Part shown: positions 12,781 to 26,411 of the stretch, piece after piece | How positions within the stretch are numbered: the first letter of the stretch is position 1 | How the letters are laid out: each line of letters starts with the position of its first letter | Assembly (NCBI GenBank): GCA_027186245.1 | Contig: CP114490.1 | Coordinates: forward strand, 6,208,501-6,272,500 | Direction of reading: 5' to 3' | DNA from: Coriaria nepalensis | Lineage: Eukaryota; Streptophyta; Magnoliopsida; Cucurbitales; Coriariaceae | DNA length: 64,000 bases | Translations under genes and position numbers: made by a program | The notes under the pieces: generated by a model | Seen by the model: the letters and a program-made list of their open reading frames with translations, nothing else | Told to the model about the DNA's origin: nothing | Database searches by the model: none

Positions 12781-14484
12781 CAAAATTTGTGTTTGATGTG
12801 CGATAATAGAATTAGTTGGAACCTCATTCATATGATTTAGTGGCTAGAGGAGACTCATTGATTTGAGTTTCAGGTAAAACAAATGCACACGTTTACTACA
12901 AAGATCATTAGAATGTTTTGCCCGAAACTTGTGTCTGAAATACGAAAGTAGACTTCATTCGAACCTCTATCAAATGGTTTAGTGGCTTCAGGAGACTTAT
13001 TGAAATGCTTTTCAGGTGAAATAAATGCACATGTGTCCTTCAAAGATCCCTAGCAAGTTATGCACAAAATTTGTGTTTGATGTGCGATAATAGAATTCGT
13101 CGAAACCTCATTCATATGATTTAGTGGTTTGAAGAGTCTCATTGATTTGAGTTTCAGGTAAAACAAATGCACATGTTTACTACAAAGATCATTAGAATGT
13201 TTTGCCCGAAACTTGTGTCTGAAATACGAAAGTAGACTTCATTCGAACCTCTATCAAATGGTTTAGTGGCTTCAGGAGACTTATTGAAATGCTTTTCAGG
13301 TGAAATAAATGCACATGTGTCCTTCAAAGATCCCTAGCAAGTTATGCACAAAATTTGTGTTTGATGTGCGATAATAGAATTAGTTGGAACCTCATTCATA
13401 TGATTTAGTGGCTAGAGGAGACTCATTGATTTGAGTTTCAGGTAAAACAAATGCACACGTTTACTACAAAGATCATTAGAATGTTTTGCCCGAAACTTGT
13501 GTCTGAAATACGAAAGTAGACTTCATTCGAACCTCTATCAAATGGTTTAGTGGCTTCAGGAGACTTATTGAAATGCTTTTCAGGTGAAATAAATGCACAT
13601 GTGTCCTTCAAAGATCCCTAGCAAGTAATGCACAAAATTTGTGTTTGATGTGCGATAATAGAATTCGTCGAAACCTCATTCATATGATTTAGTGGTTTGA
13701 AGAGTCTCATTGATTTGAGTTTCAGGTAAAACAAATGCACACGTTTACTACAAAGATCATTAGAATGTTTTGTCCGAAACTTGTGTCTGAAATACGAAAG
13801 TAGACTTCATTCGAACCTCATTCAAATGGTTGAGTGGCTTCATGAGACTTATTGAAGTGATTTTCAGATGAAATAAATGCACATGTGTCCTACAAAGATC
13901 ACTAGCAACTTATGGCCAAAATTTGTGTTTGATGTGCGATAATAGAATTAGTTGGAACCTCATTCATATGATTTATTGGCTAGAGGAGACTCATTGATTT
14001 GAGGTTCAGGTAAAACAAATGCACACGTTTACTACAAAGATCATTAGAATGTTTTGCCCGAAACTTGTGTCTGAAATACGAAAGTAGACTTCATTCGAAC
14101 CTCTATCAAACGGTTTAGTGGCTTCAGGAGACTTATTGAAATGCTTTTCAGGTGAAATAAATGCACATGTGTCCTTCAAAGATCCCTAGCAAGTTATGCA
14201 CAAAATTTGTGTTTGATGTGCGATAATAGAATTCGTCGAAACCTCATTCATATGATTTAGTGGTTTGAAGAGTCTCATTGATTTGAGTTTCAGGTAAAAC
14301 AAATGCACACGTTTACTACAAAGATCATTAGAATGTTTTGTCCGAAACTTGTGTCTGAAATACGAAAGTAGACTTCATTCGAACCTCATTCAAATGGTTG
14401 AGTGGCTTCAGGAGACTTATTGAAGTGATTTTCAGATGAAATAAATGCACATGTGTCCTACAAAGATCACTAGCAAGTTATGCA
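12781..14484 (+). repeat. Six-dimer tandem duplication, copy 2 (1,704 bp)
   Basis: This block repeats 11077-12780 with ACATGTTTAC at 13171, GCAACTTATGGCC at 13905 and GAGGTTCAGG near 14011. Differences seen by eye are CAAACGGTTTAG near 14108 and CTTCAGGAGAC instead of CTTCATGAGAC in the final unit. That final unit (14201-14484) also serves as the first unit of the resumed HOR family 1, where its GGAG form matches the unit at 7669. The junction therefore lies inside or at the edge of this dimer. Confidence 0.9.
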
Positions 14485-17400
14485 CAAAATTTGTGTTTGA
14501 TGTGCGATAATAGAATTAGTTGGAACCTCATTCATATGATTTAGTGGCTAGAGGAGACTCATTGATTTGAGTTTCAGGTAAAACAAATGCACACGTTTAC
14601 TACAAAGATCATTAGAATGTTTTGCCCGAAACTAGTGTCTGAAATACGAAAGTAGACTTCATTCGAACCTCTATCAAATGGTTTAGTGGCTTCAGGAGAC
14701 TTATTGAAATGCTTTTCAGGTGAAATAAATGCACATGTGTCCTTCAAAGATCCCTATCAAGTTATGCACAAAATTTGTGTTTGATGTGCGATAATAGAAT
14801 TCGTCGAAACCTCATTCATATGATTTAGTGGTTTGAAGAGTCTCATCGATTTGAGTTTCAGGTAAAACAAATGCACACGTTTACTACAAAGATCATTAGA
14901 ATGTTTTGCCCGAAACTTGTCTCTGAAATACGAATGTAGACTTCATTCGAACCTCATTTAAATGGTTGAGTGGCTTCAGGAGTCTTATTGAAGTGATTTT
15001 CAGATGAAATAAATGCACATGTGTCCTACAAAGATCACTAGCAAGTTATGCACAAAATTTGTGTTTGATGTGCGATAATAGAATTCGTCGGAACCTAATT
15101 CATATGATTTAGTGGTTTGAAGAGTCTCATTGATTTGAGTTTCAGGTAAAACAAATGCACACGTTTACTACAAAGATCATTAGAATGTTTTGCCCGAAAC
15201 TTGTGTCTGAAATACGAAAGTAGACTTCATTCGAACCTCTATCAAATGGTTTAGTGGCTTCAGGAGACTTATTGAAATGCTTTTCAGGTGAAATAAATGC
15301 ACATGTGTCCTTCAAAGATCCCTAGCAAGTTATGCACAAAATTTGTGTTTGATGTGCGATAATAGAATTCGTCGAAACCTCATTCATATGATTTAGTGGT
15401 TTGAAGAGTCTCATTGATTTGAGTTTCAAGTAAAACAAATGCACACGTTTACTACAAAGATCATTAGAATGTTTTGCCCGAAACTTGTGTCTGAAATACG
15501 AAAGTAGACTTCATTCGAACCTCTATCAAATGGTTTAGTGGCTTCAGGAGACTTATTGAAATGCTTTTCAGGTGAAATAAATGCACATGTGTCCTTCAAA
15601 GATCCCTAGCAAGTTATGCACAAAATTTGTGTTTGATGTGCGATAATAGAATTCGTCGAAACCTCATTCATATGATTTAGTGGTTTGAAGAGTCTCATTG
15701 ATTTGAGTTTCAGGTAAAACAAATGCACACGTTTACTACAAAGATCATTAGAATGTTTTGCCCGAAACTTGTGTCTGAAATACGAAAGTAGACTTCATTC
15801 GAACCTCTATTAAATGGTTTAGTGGCTTCAGGAGACTTATTGAAATGCTTTTCAGGTGAAATAAATGCACATGTGTCCTTCAAAGATCCCTATCAAGTTA
15901 TGCACAAAATTTGTGTTTGATGTGCGATAATAGAATTCGTCGAAACCTCATTCATATGATTTAGTGGTTTGAAGAGTCTCATTGATTTGAGTTTCAGGTA
16001 AAACAAATGCACACGTTTACTACAAAGATCATTAGAATGTTTTGTCCGAAACTTGTGTCTGAAATACGAAAGTAGACTTCATTCGAACCTCATTCAAATG
16101 GTTGAGTGGCTTCATGAGACTTATTGAAGTGATTTTCAGATGAAATAAATGCACATGTGTCCTACAAAGACCACTAGCAAGTTATGCACAAAATTTGTGT
16201 TTGATGTGCGATAATAGAATTAGTTGGAAGCTCATTCATATGATTTAGTGGCAAGAGGAGACTCATTGATTTGAGTTTCAGGTAAAACAAATGCACACGT
16301 TTACTACAAAGATCATTAGAATGTTTTGCCCGAAACTTGTGTCTGAAATACGAAAGTAGACTTCATTCGAACCTCTATCAAATGGTTTAGTGGCTTCAGG
16401 AGACTTATTGAAATGCTTTTCAGGTGAAATAAATGCACATGTGTCCTTCAAAGATCCCTAGCAAGTTATGCACAAAATTTGTGTTTGATGTGCGATAATA
16501 GAATTCGTCGAAACCTCATTCATATGATTTAGTGGTTTAAAGAGTCTCATTGATTTGAGTTTCAGGTAAAACAAATGCACACGTTTACTACAAAGATCAT
16601 TAGAATGTTTTGCCCGAAACTTGTGTCTGAAATACGAAAGTAGACTTCATTCGAACCTCTATCAAATGGTTTAGTGGCTTCAGGAGACTTATTGAAATGC
16701 TTTTTAGGTGAAATAAATGCACATGTGTCCTTCAAAGATCCCTAGCAAGTTATGCACAAAATTTGTGTTTGATGTGCGATAATAGAATTCGTCGAAACCT
16801 CATTCATATGATTTAGTGGTTTGAAGAGTCTCATCGATTTGAGTTTCAGGTAAAACAAATGCACACGTTTACTACAAAGATCATTAGAATGTTTTGCCCG
16901 AAACTTGTCTCTGAAATACGAATGTAGACTTCATTCGAACCTCATTTAAATGGTTGAGTGGCTTCAGGAGACTTATTGAAGTGATTTTCAGATGAAATAA
17001 ATGCACATGTGTCCTACAAAGATCACTAGCAAGTTATGCACAAAATTTGTGTTTGATGTGCGATAATAGAATTCGTCGGAACCTCATTCATATGATTTAG
17101 TGGTTTGAAGAGTCTCATTGATTTGAGTTTCAGGTAAAACAAATGCACACGTTTACTACAAAGATCATTAGAATGTTTTGCCCGAAACTTGTGTCTGAAA
17201 TACGAAAGTAGACTTCATTCGAACCCCTATCAAATGGTTTAGTGGCTTCAGGAGACTTATTGAAATGCTATTCAGGTGAAATAAATGCACATGTGTCCTT
17301 CAAAGATCCCTAGCAAGTAATGCACAAAATTTGTGTTTGATGTGCGATAATAGAATTCGTCGAAACCTCATTCATATGATTTAGTGGTTTGAAGAGTCTC

Positions 17401-17608
17401 ATTGATTTGAGTTTCAGGTAAAACAAATGCACACGTTTACTACAAAGATCATTAGAATGTTTTGTCCGAAACTTGTGTCTGAAATACGAAAGTAGACTTC
17501 ATTCGAACCTCATTCAAATGGTTGAGTGGCTTCATGAGACTTATTGAAGTGATTTTCAGATGAAATAAATGCACATGTGTCCTACAAAGATCACTAGCAA
17601 GTTATGCA
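14201..17608 (+). repeat. HOR family 1, copy 4 (12 dimers, 6,532 bp from its partner)
   Basis: Twelve dimers match 7669-11076 at a constant shift of 6,532 bp (23 x 284). Shared rare variants are ACTAGTGTC (14631), AGTCTTATTG (14981), CCTAATTCATATG (15093), TTTCAAGTAAAAC (15423), CTCTATTAAATGG (15803), GGCAAGAGG (16250) and AACCCCTATC with GCTATTCAGG (17221). GTGTTGGATG is absent here although present in copies 1 and 2, and GGTTTAAAGAG near 16536 is private. The distance fits one HOR plus the inserted 1,704-bp duplication. Confidence 0.92.
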
Positions 17609-19879
17609 CAAAATTTGTGTTTGATGTGCGATAATAGAATTAGTTGGAACCTCATTCATATGATTTAGTGGCTAGAGGAGACTCATTGATTTGATTTTCA
17701 GGTAAAACAAATGCACACGTTTACTACAAAGATCATTAGAATGTTTTGCCCGAAACTTGTGTCTGAAATACGAAAGTAGACATCATTCGAACCTCTATCA
17801 AATGGTTTAGTGGCTTCAGGAGACTTATTGAAATGCTTTTCAGGTGAAATAAATGCACATGTGTCCTTCAAAGTTCCCTAGCAAGTTATGCACAAAATTT
17901 GTGTTTGATGTGCGATAATAGAATTCGTCGAAACCTCATTCATATGATTTAGTGGTTTGAAGAGTCTCATTGATTTGAGTTTCAGGTAAAACAAATGCAC
18001 ACGTTTACTACAAAATCATTAGAATGTTTTGCCCGAAACTTGTGTCTGAAATACGAAAGTAGACTTCATTCGAACCTCTATCAAATGGTTTAGTGGCTTC
18101 AGGAGACTTATTGAAATGCTATTCAGGTGAAATAAATGCACATGTGTCCTTCAAAGATCCCTAGCAAGTAATGCACAAAATTTGTGTTTGATGTGCGATA
18201 ATAGAATTCGTCGAAACCTCATTCATATGATTTAGTGGTTTGAAGAGTCTCATTGATTTGAGTTTCAGGTAAAACAAATGCACACGTTTACTACAAAGAT
18301 CATTAGAATGTTTTGTCCGAAACTTGTGTCTGAAATACGAAAGTAGACTTCATTCGAACCTCATTCAAATGGTTGAGTGGCTTCAGGAGACTTATTGAAG
18401 TGATTTTCAGATGAAATAAATGCACATGTGTCCTACAAAGATCACTAGCAAGTTATGCACAAAATTTGTGTTTGATGTGCGATAATAGAATTAGTTGGAA
18501 CCTCATTCATATGATTTAGTGGCTAGAGGAGACTCATTGATTTGAGTTTCAGGTAAAACAAATGCACACGTTTACTACAAAGATCATTAGAATGTTTTGC
18601 CCGAAACTTGTCTCTGAAATACGAAAGTAGACTTCATTCGAACCTCTATCAAATGGTTTAGTGGCTTCAGGAGACTTATTGAAATGCTTTTCAGGTGAAA
18701 TAAATGCACATGTGTCCTTCAAAGATCCCTAGCAAGTTATGCACAAAATTTGTGTTTGAAGTGCGATAATAGAATTCGTCGAAACCTCATTCATATGATT
18801 TAGTGGTTTGAAGAGTCTCATCGATTTGAGTTTCAGGTAAAACAAATGCACACGTTTACTACAAAGATCATTAGAATGTTTTGCCCGAAACTTGTGTCTG
18901 AAATACGAAAGTAGACTTCATTCGAACCTCTATCAAATGGTTTAGTGGCTTCAGGAGACTTATTGAAATGCTTTTCAGGTGAAATAAATGCACATGTGTC
19001 CTTCAAAGATCCCTATCAAGTTATGCACAAAATTTGTGTTTGATGTGCGATAATAGAATTCGTCGAAACCTCATTCATATGATTTAGTGGTTTGAAGAGT
19101 CTCATCGATTTGAGTTTCAGGTAAAACAAATGCACACGTTTACTACAAAGATCATTAGAATGTTTTGCCCGAAACTTGTCTCTGAAATACGAATGTAGAC
19201 TTCATTCGAACCTCATTTAAATGGTTGAGTGGCTTCAGGAGTCTTATTGAAGTGATTTTCAGATGAAATAAATGCACATGTGTCCTACAAAGATCACTAG
19301 CAAGTTATGCACAAAATTTGTGTTTGATGTGCGATAATAGAATTCGTCGGAACCTCATTCATATGATTTAGTGGTTTGAAGAGTCTCATTGATTTGAGTT
19401 TCAGGTAAAACAAATGCACACGTTTACTACAAAGATCATTAGAATGTTTTGCCCGAAACTTGTGTCTGAAATACGAAAGTAGACTTCATTCGAACCTCTA
19501 TCAAATGGTTTAGTGGCTTCAGGAGACTTATTGAAATGCTTTTCAGGTGAAATAAATGCACATGTGTCCTTCAAAGATCCCTAGCAAGTAATGCACAAAA
19601 TTTGTGTTTGATGTGCGATAATAGAATTCGTCGAAACCTCATTCATATGATTTAGTGGTTTGAAGAGTCTCATTGATTTGAGTTTCAGGTAAAACAAATG
19701 CACACGTTTACTACAAAGATCATTAGAATGTTTTGCCCGAAACTTGTGTCTGAAATACGAAAGTAGACTTCATTCGAACCTCATTCAAATGGTTGAGTGG
19801 CTTCATGAGACTTATTGAAGTGATTTTCAGATGAAATAAATGCACATGTGTCCTACAAAGATCACTAGCAACTTATGCA
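17609..19879 (+). repeat. Mosaic block of eight dimers with a 1-bp deletion
   Basis: The units resemble HOR family 1 but in shuffled order: A-k with GATTTTCAGG and B-S (17609), A-a/S with GCTATTCAGG (17893), A-a/M (18176), A-k/S with GTCTCT (18460), A-a/S with GAAGTGCG (18744), a B-L unit with AGTCTTATTG (19028), A-g/S (19312) and A-a/M ending GCAACTTATG (19596). At about 18015, ACTACAAAATC replaces ACTACAAAGATC, a 1-bp loss. It is the only indel found between 1 and 26,850. All later unit starts move by one base. Confidence 0.85.
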
Positions 19880-21015
19880 CAAAATTTGTGTTTGATGTGC
19901 GATAATAGAATTAGTTGGAACCTCATTCATATGATTTAGTGGCTAGAGGAGACTCATTGATTTGAGTTTCAGGTAAAACAAATGCACACGTTTACTACAA
20001 AGATCATTAGAATGTTTTGCCCGAAACTTGTGTCTGAAATACGAAAGTAGACTTCATTCGAACCTCTATCAAATGGTTTAGTGGCTTCAGGAGACTTATT
20101 GAAATGCTTTTCAGGTGAAATAAATGCACATGTGTCCTTCAAAGATCCCTAGCAAGTTATGCACAAAATTTGTGTTTGATGTGCGATAATAGAATTCGTC
20201 GAAACCTCATTCATATGATTTAGTGGTTTGAAGAGTCTCATTGATTTGAGTTTCAGGTAAAACAAATGCACATGTTTACTACAAAGATCATTAGAATGTT
20301 TTGCCCGAAACTTGTGTCTGAAATACGAAAGTAGACTTCATTCGAACCTCTATCAAATGGTTTAGTGGCTTCAGGAGACTTATTGAAATGCTTTTCAGGT
20401 GAAATAAATGCACATGTGTCCTTCAAAGATCCCTAGCAAGTTATGCACAAAATTTGTGTTTGATGTGCGATAATAGAATTAGTTGGAACCTCATTCATAT
20501 GATTTAGTGGCTAGAGGAGACTCATTGATTTGAGTTTCAGGTAAAACAAATGCACACGTTTACTACAAAGATCATTAGAATGTTTTGCCCGAAACTTGTG
20601 TCTGAAATACGAAAGTAGACTTCATTCGAACCTCTATCAAATGGTTTAGTGGCTTCAGGAGACTTATTGAAATGCTTTTCAGGTGAAATAAATGCACATG
20701 TGTCCTTCAAAGATCCCTAGCAAGTAATGCACAAAATTTGTGTTTGATGTGCGATAATAGAATTCGTCGAAACCTCATTCATATGATTTAGTGGTTTGAA
20801 GAGTCTCATTGATTTGAGTTTCAGGTAAAACAAATGCACACGTTTACTACAAAGATCATTAGAATGTTTTGTCCGAAACTTGTGTCTGAAATACGAAAGT
20901 AGACTTCATTCGAACCTCATTCAAATGGTTGAGTGGCTTCATGAGACTTATTGAAGTGATTTTCAGATGAAATAAATGCACATGTGTCCTACAAAGATCA
21001 CTAGCAACTTATGCA
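19880..21015 (+). repeat. Four-dimer repeat, copy 1 (1,136 bp)
   Basis: The order is A-k/S, A-a with ACATGTTTAC/S (20270), A-k/S, and A-a/M ending GCAACTTATGCAC (21004). It is a shortened relative of the six-dimer repeat at 11077-14484: same variants, but without the extra A-k and A-a/M pair and with CACAAAA instead of GCCAAAA at the junction. Confidence 0.88.
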
Positions 21016-22151
21016 CAAAATTTGTGTTTGATGTGCGATAATAGAATTAGTTGGAACCTCATTCATATGATTTATTGGCTAGAGGAGACTCATTGATTTG
21101 AGGTTCAGGTAAAACAAATGCACACGTTTACTACAAAGATCATTAGAATGTTTTGCCCGAAACTTGTGTCTGAAATACGAAAGTAGACTTCATTCGAACC
21201 TCTATCAAATGGTTTAGTGGCTTCAGGAGACTTATTGAAATGCTTTTCAGGTGAAATAAATGCACATGTGTCCTTCAAAGATCCCTAGCAAGTTATGCAC
21301 AAAATTTGTGTTTGATGTGCGATAATAGAATTCGTCGAAACCTCATTCATATGATTTAGTGGTTTGAAGAGTCTCATTGATTTGAGTTTCAGGTAAAACA
21401 AATGCACATGTTTACTACAAAGATCATTAGAATGTTTTGCCCGAAACTTGTGTCTGAAATACGAAAGTAGACTTCATTCGAACCTCTATCAAATGGTTTA
21501 GTGGCTTCAGGAGACTTATTGAAATGCTTTTCAGGTGAAATAAATGCACATGTGTCCTTCAAAGATCCCTAGCAAGTTATGCACAAAATTTGTGTTTGAT
21601 GTGCGATAATAGAATTAGTTGGAACCTCATTCATATGATTTAGTGGCTAGAGGAGACTCATTGATTTGAGTTTCAGGTAAAACAAATGCACACGTTTACT
21701 ACAAAGATCATTAGAATGTTTTGCCCGAAACTTGTGTCTGAAATACGAAAGTAGACTTCATTCGAACCTCTATCAAATGGTTTAGTGGCTTCAGGAGACT
21801 TATTGAAATGCTTTTCAGGTGAAATAAATGCACATGTGTCCTTCAAAGATCCCTAGCAAGTAATGCACAAAATTTGTGTTTGATGTGCGATAATAGAATT
21901 CGTCGAAACCTCATTCATATGATTTAGTGGTTTGAAGAGTCTCATTGATTTGAGTTTCAGGTAAAACAAATGCACACGTTTACTACAAAGATCATTAGAA
22001 TGTTTTGTCCGAAACTTGTGTCTGAAATACGAAAGTAGACTTCATTCGAACCTCATTCAAATGGTTGAGTGGCTTCATGAGACTTATTGAAGTGATTTTC
22101 AGATGAAATAAATGCACATGTGTCCTACAAAGATCACTAGCAACTTATGCA
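21016..22151 (+). repeat. Four-dimer repeat, copy 2 (1,136 bp)
   Basis: This block matches 19880-21015 at 1,136 bp (4 x 284), with ACATGTTTAC at 21406 and GCAACTTATG at 22140. Its first unit has TTATTGGC and GAGGTTCAGG, otherwise seen at 12213 and 13917. That unit was therefore exchanged with the six-dimer type or retained from it. Confidence 0.88.
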
Positions 22152-23855
22152 CAAAATTTGTGTTTGATGTGCGATAATAGAATTAGTTGGAACCTCATTC
22201 ATATGATTTATTGGCTAGAGGAGACTCATTGATTTGAGTTTCAGGTAAAACAAATGCACACGTTTACTACAAAGATCATTAGAATGTTTTGCCCGAAACT
22301 TGTGTCTGAAATACGAAAGTAGACTTCATTCGAACCTCTATCAAATGGTTTAGTGGCTTCAGGAGACTTATTGAAATGCTTTTCAGGTGAAATAAATGCA
22401 CATGTGTCCTTCAAAGATCCCTAGCAAGTTATGCACAAAATTTGTGTTTGATGTGCGATAATAGAATTCGTCGAAACCTCATTCATATGATTTAGTGGTT
22501 TGAAGAGTCTCATTGATTTGAGTTTCAGGTAAAACAAATGCATATGTTTACTACAAAGATCATTAGAATGTTTTGCCCGAAACTTGTGTCTGAAATACGA
22601 AAGTAGACTTCATTCGAACCTCTATCAAATGGTTTAGTGGCTTCAGGAGACTTATTGAAATGCTTTTCAGGTGAAATAAATGCACATGTGTCCTTCAAAG
22701 ATCCCTAGCAAGTTATGCACAAAATTTGTGTTTGATGTGCGATAATAGAATTCGTCGCAACCTCATTCATATGATTTAGTGGTTTGAAGAGTCTCATTGA
22801 TTTGAGTTTCAGGTAAAACAAATGCACACGTTTACTACAAAGATCATTAGAATGTTTTGCCCGAAACTTGTGTCTGAAATACGAAAGTAGACTTCATTCG
22901 AACCTCATTCAAATGGTTGAGTGGCTTCATGAGACTTATTGAAGTGATTTTCAGATGAAATAAATGCACATGTGTCCTACAAAGATCACTAGCAAGTTAT
23001 GCACAAAATTTGTGTTTGATGTGCGATAATAGAATTCGTCGAAACCTCATTCATATGATTTAGTGGTTTGAAGAGTCTCATTGATTTGAGTTTCAGGTAA
23101 AACAAATGCATATGTTTACGACAAAGATCATTAGAATGTTTTGCCCGAAACTTGTGTCTGAAATACGAAAGTAGACTTCATTCGAACCTCTATCAAATGG
23201 TTTAGTGGCTTCAGGAGACTTATTGAAATGCTTTTCAGGTGAAATAAATGCACATGTGTCCTTCAAAGATCCCTAGCAAGTTATGCACAAAATTTGTGTT
23301 TGATGTGCGATAATAGAATTAGTTGGAACCTCATTCATATGATTTAGTGGCTAGAGGAGACTCATTGATTTGAGTTTCAGGTAAAACAAATGCACACGTT
23401 TACTACAAAGATCATTAGAATGTTTTGCCCGAAACTTGTGTCTGAAATACGAAAGTAGACTTCATTCGAACCTCTATCAAATGGTTTAGTGGCTTCAGGA
23501 GACTTATTGAAATGCTTTTCAGGTGAAATAAATGCACATGTGTCCTTCAAAGATCCCTAGCAAGTAATGCACAAAATTTGTGTTTGATGTGCGATAATAG
23601 AACTCGTCGAAACCTCATTCATATGATTTAGTGGTTTGAAGAGTCTCATTGATTTGAGTTTCAGGTAAAACAAATGCACACGTTTACTACAAAGATCATT
23701 AGAATGTTTTGTCCGAAACTTGTGTCTGAAATACGAAAGTAGACTTCATTCGAACCTCATTCAAATGGTTGAGTGGCTTCATGAGACTTATTGAAGTGAT
23801 TTTCAGATGAAATAAATGCACATGTGTCCTACAAAGATCACTAGCAACTTATGCA
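22152..23855 (+). repeat. Four-dimer repeat, copy 3, with a two-dimer insertion
   Basis: The units at 22152, 22436, 23288 and 23572 match the four units of copy 2; GCAACTTATG recurs at 23844, 1,704 bp on. Between them lie two extra dimers: one with GTCGCAACC and B-M (22720), and one that repeats the preceding GCATATGTTTAC variant (22542 and 23110, 568 bp apart). The insertion is therefore a local two-dimer duplication. Private variants are TTTACGACAAAG (about 23116) and GAACTCGTCG (about 23600). Confidence 0.85.
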
Positions 23856-26411
23856 CAAAATTTGTGTTTGATGTGCGATAATAGAATTAGTTGGAACCTC
23901 ATTCATATGATTTAGTGGCTAGAGGAGACTCATTGATTTGAGTTTCAGGTAAAATAAATGCACACGTTTACTACAAAGATCATTAGAATGTTTTGCCCGA
24001 AACTTGTGTCTGAAATACGAAAGTAGACTTCATTCGAACCTCTATCAAATGGTTTAGTGGCTTCAGGAGACTTATTGAAATGCTTTTCAGGTGAAATAAA
24101 TGCACATGTGTCCTTCAAAGATCCCTAGCAAGTTATGCACAAAATTTGTGTTTGATGTGCGATAATAGAATTCGTCGAAACCTCATTCATATGATTTAGT
24201 GGTTTGAAGAGTCTCATTGATTTGAGTTTCAGGTAAAACAAATGCACACGTTTACTACAAAGATCATTAGAATGTTTTGCCCGAAACTTGTGTCTGAAAT
24301 ACGAAAGTAGACTTCATTCGACCCTCTATCAAATGGTTTAGTGGCTTCAGGAGACTTATTGAAATGCTTTTCAGGTGAAATAAATGCACATGTGTCCTTC
24401 AAAGATCCCTAGCAAGTTATGCACAAAATTTGTGTTTGATGTGCGATAATAGAATTCGTCGAAACCTCATTCATATGATTTAGTGGTTTGAAGAGTCTCA
24501 TCGATTTGAGTTTCAGGTAAAACAAATGCACACGTTTACTACAAAGATCAGTAGAATGTTTTGCCCGAAACTTGTCTCTGAAATACGAATGTAGACTTCA
24601 TTCGAACCTCATTTAAATGGTTAAGTGGCTTCAGGAGACTTATTGAAGTGATTTTCAGATGAAATAAATGCACATGTGTCCTACAAAGATCACTAGCAAG
24701 TTATGCACAAAATTTGTGTTTGATGTGCGATAATAGAATTCTTCGGAACCTCATTCATATGATTTAGTGGTTTGAAGAGTCTCATTGATTTGAGTTTCAG
24801 GTAAAACAAATGCACACGTTTACTACAAAGATCTTTAGAATGTTTTGCCCGAAACTTGTGTCTGAAATACGAAAGTAGACTTCATTCGAACCTCTATCAA
24901 ATGGTTTAGTGGCTTCAGGAGACTTATTGAAATGCTTTTCAGGTGAAATAAATGCACATGTGTCCTTCAAAGATCCCTAGCAAGTAATGCACAAAATTTG
25001 TGTTTGATGTGCGATAATTGAATTCGTCGAAACCTCATTCATATGATTTAGTTGTTTGAAGAGTCTCATTGATTTGAGTTTCAGGTAAAACAAATGCACA
25101 CGTTTACTACAAAGATCATTAGAATGTTTTGTCCGAAACTTGTGTCTGAAATACGAAAGTAGACTTCATTCGAACCTCATTCAAATGGTTGAGTGGCTTC
25201 ATGAGACTTATTGAAGTGATTTTCAGATGAAATAAATGCACATGTGTCCTACAAAGATCACTAGCAAGTTATGCACAAAATTTGTGTTTGATGTGCGATA
25301 ATAGAATTCGTCGAAACCTCATTCATTTGATTTAGTGGTTTGAAGAGTCTCATTGATTTGAGTTTCAGGTAAAACAAATGCACACGTTTACTACAAAGAT
25401 CATTAGAATGTTTTGCCCGAAACTTGTGTCTGAAATACGAAAGTAGACTTCATTCGAACCTCTATCAAATGGTTTAGTGGCTTCAGGAGACTTATTGAAA
25501 TGCTTTTCAGGTGAAATAAATGCACATGTGTCCTTCAAAGATCCCTAGCAAGTAATGCACAAAATTTGTGTTTGATGTGCGATAATAGAATTCGTCGAAA
25601 CCTCATTCATATGATTTAGTTGTTTGAAGAGTCTCATTGATTTGAGTTTCAGGTAAAACAAATGCACACGTTTACTACAAAGATCATTAGAATGTTTTGT
25701 CCGAAACTTGTGTCTGAAATACGAAAGTAGACTTCATTCGAACCTCATTCAAATGGTTGAGTGGCTTCATGAGACTTATTGAAGTGATTTTCAGATGAAA
25801 TAAATGCACATGTGTCCTACAAAGATCACTAGCAAGTTATGCACAAAATTTGTGTTTGATGTGCGATAATAGAATTCGTCGAAACCTCATTCATATGATT
25901 TAGTGGTTTGAAGAGTCTCATTGATTTGAGTTTCAGGTAAAACAAATGCACACGTTTACTACAAAGATCATTAGAATGTTTTGTCCGAAACTTGTGTCTG
26001 AAATACGAAAGTAGACTTCATTCGAACCTCATTCAAATGGTTGAGTGGCTTCATGAGACTTATTGAAGTGATTTTCAGATGAAATAAATGCACATGTGTC
26101 CTACAAAGATCACTAGCAAGTTATGCACAAAATTTGTGTTTGATATGCGATAATAGAATTAGTTGGAACCTCATTCATATGATTTAGTGGCTAGAGGAGA
26201 CTCATTGATTTGAGTTTCAGGTAAAACAAATGCACACGTTTACTACAAAGATCATTAGAATGTTTTGCCCGAAACTTGTGTCTGAAATACGAAAGTAGAC
26301 TTCATTCGAACCTCATTCAAATGGTTGAGTGGCTTCAGGAGACTTATTGAAGTAATTTTCAGATAAAATAAATGGACATGTGTCCTACAAAGATCACTAG
26401 CAAGTTACGCG
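23856..26411 (+). repeat. Mosaic block of nine dimers
   Basis: This transitional stretch lies between the family 1 types and HOR family 2. It has A-k with AAAATAAATGC (23856), a B-S unit with CGACCCTC (24140), a B-L unit with CAGTAGAATG and GGTTAAGTGG (24424), A-g with GAATTCTTCGG (24708), and TTTGTCCG/M units at 24992, 25560 and 25844. TTAGTTGTTTGAAG occurs in the units at 24992 and 25560, which are 568 bp apart. The last unit (26128) is the first to show AAGTAATTTTCAGATAAAAT and TTACGCGCAAAA, the lead-in to the family 2 marker. Confidence 0.82.

Noticed and set aside
18001..18030. Breakpoint or foreign insertion at the 1-bp register change
   Set aside because: It is a simple single-base loss in ACTACAAAATC; sequence on both sides continues as normal satellite.
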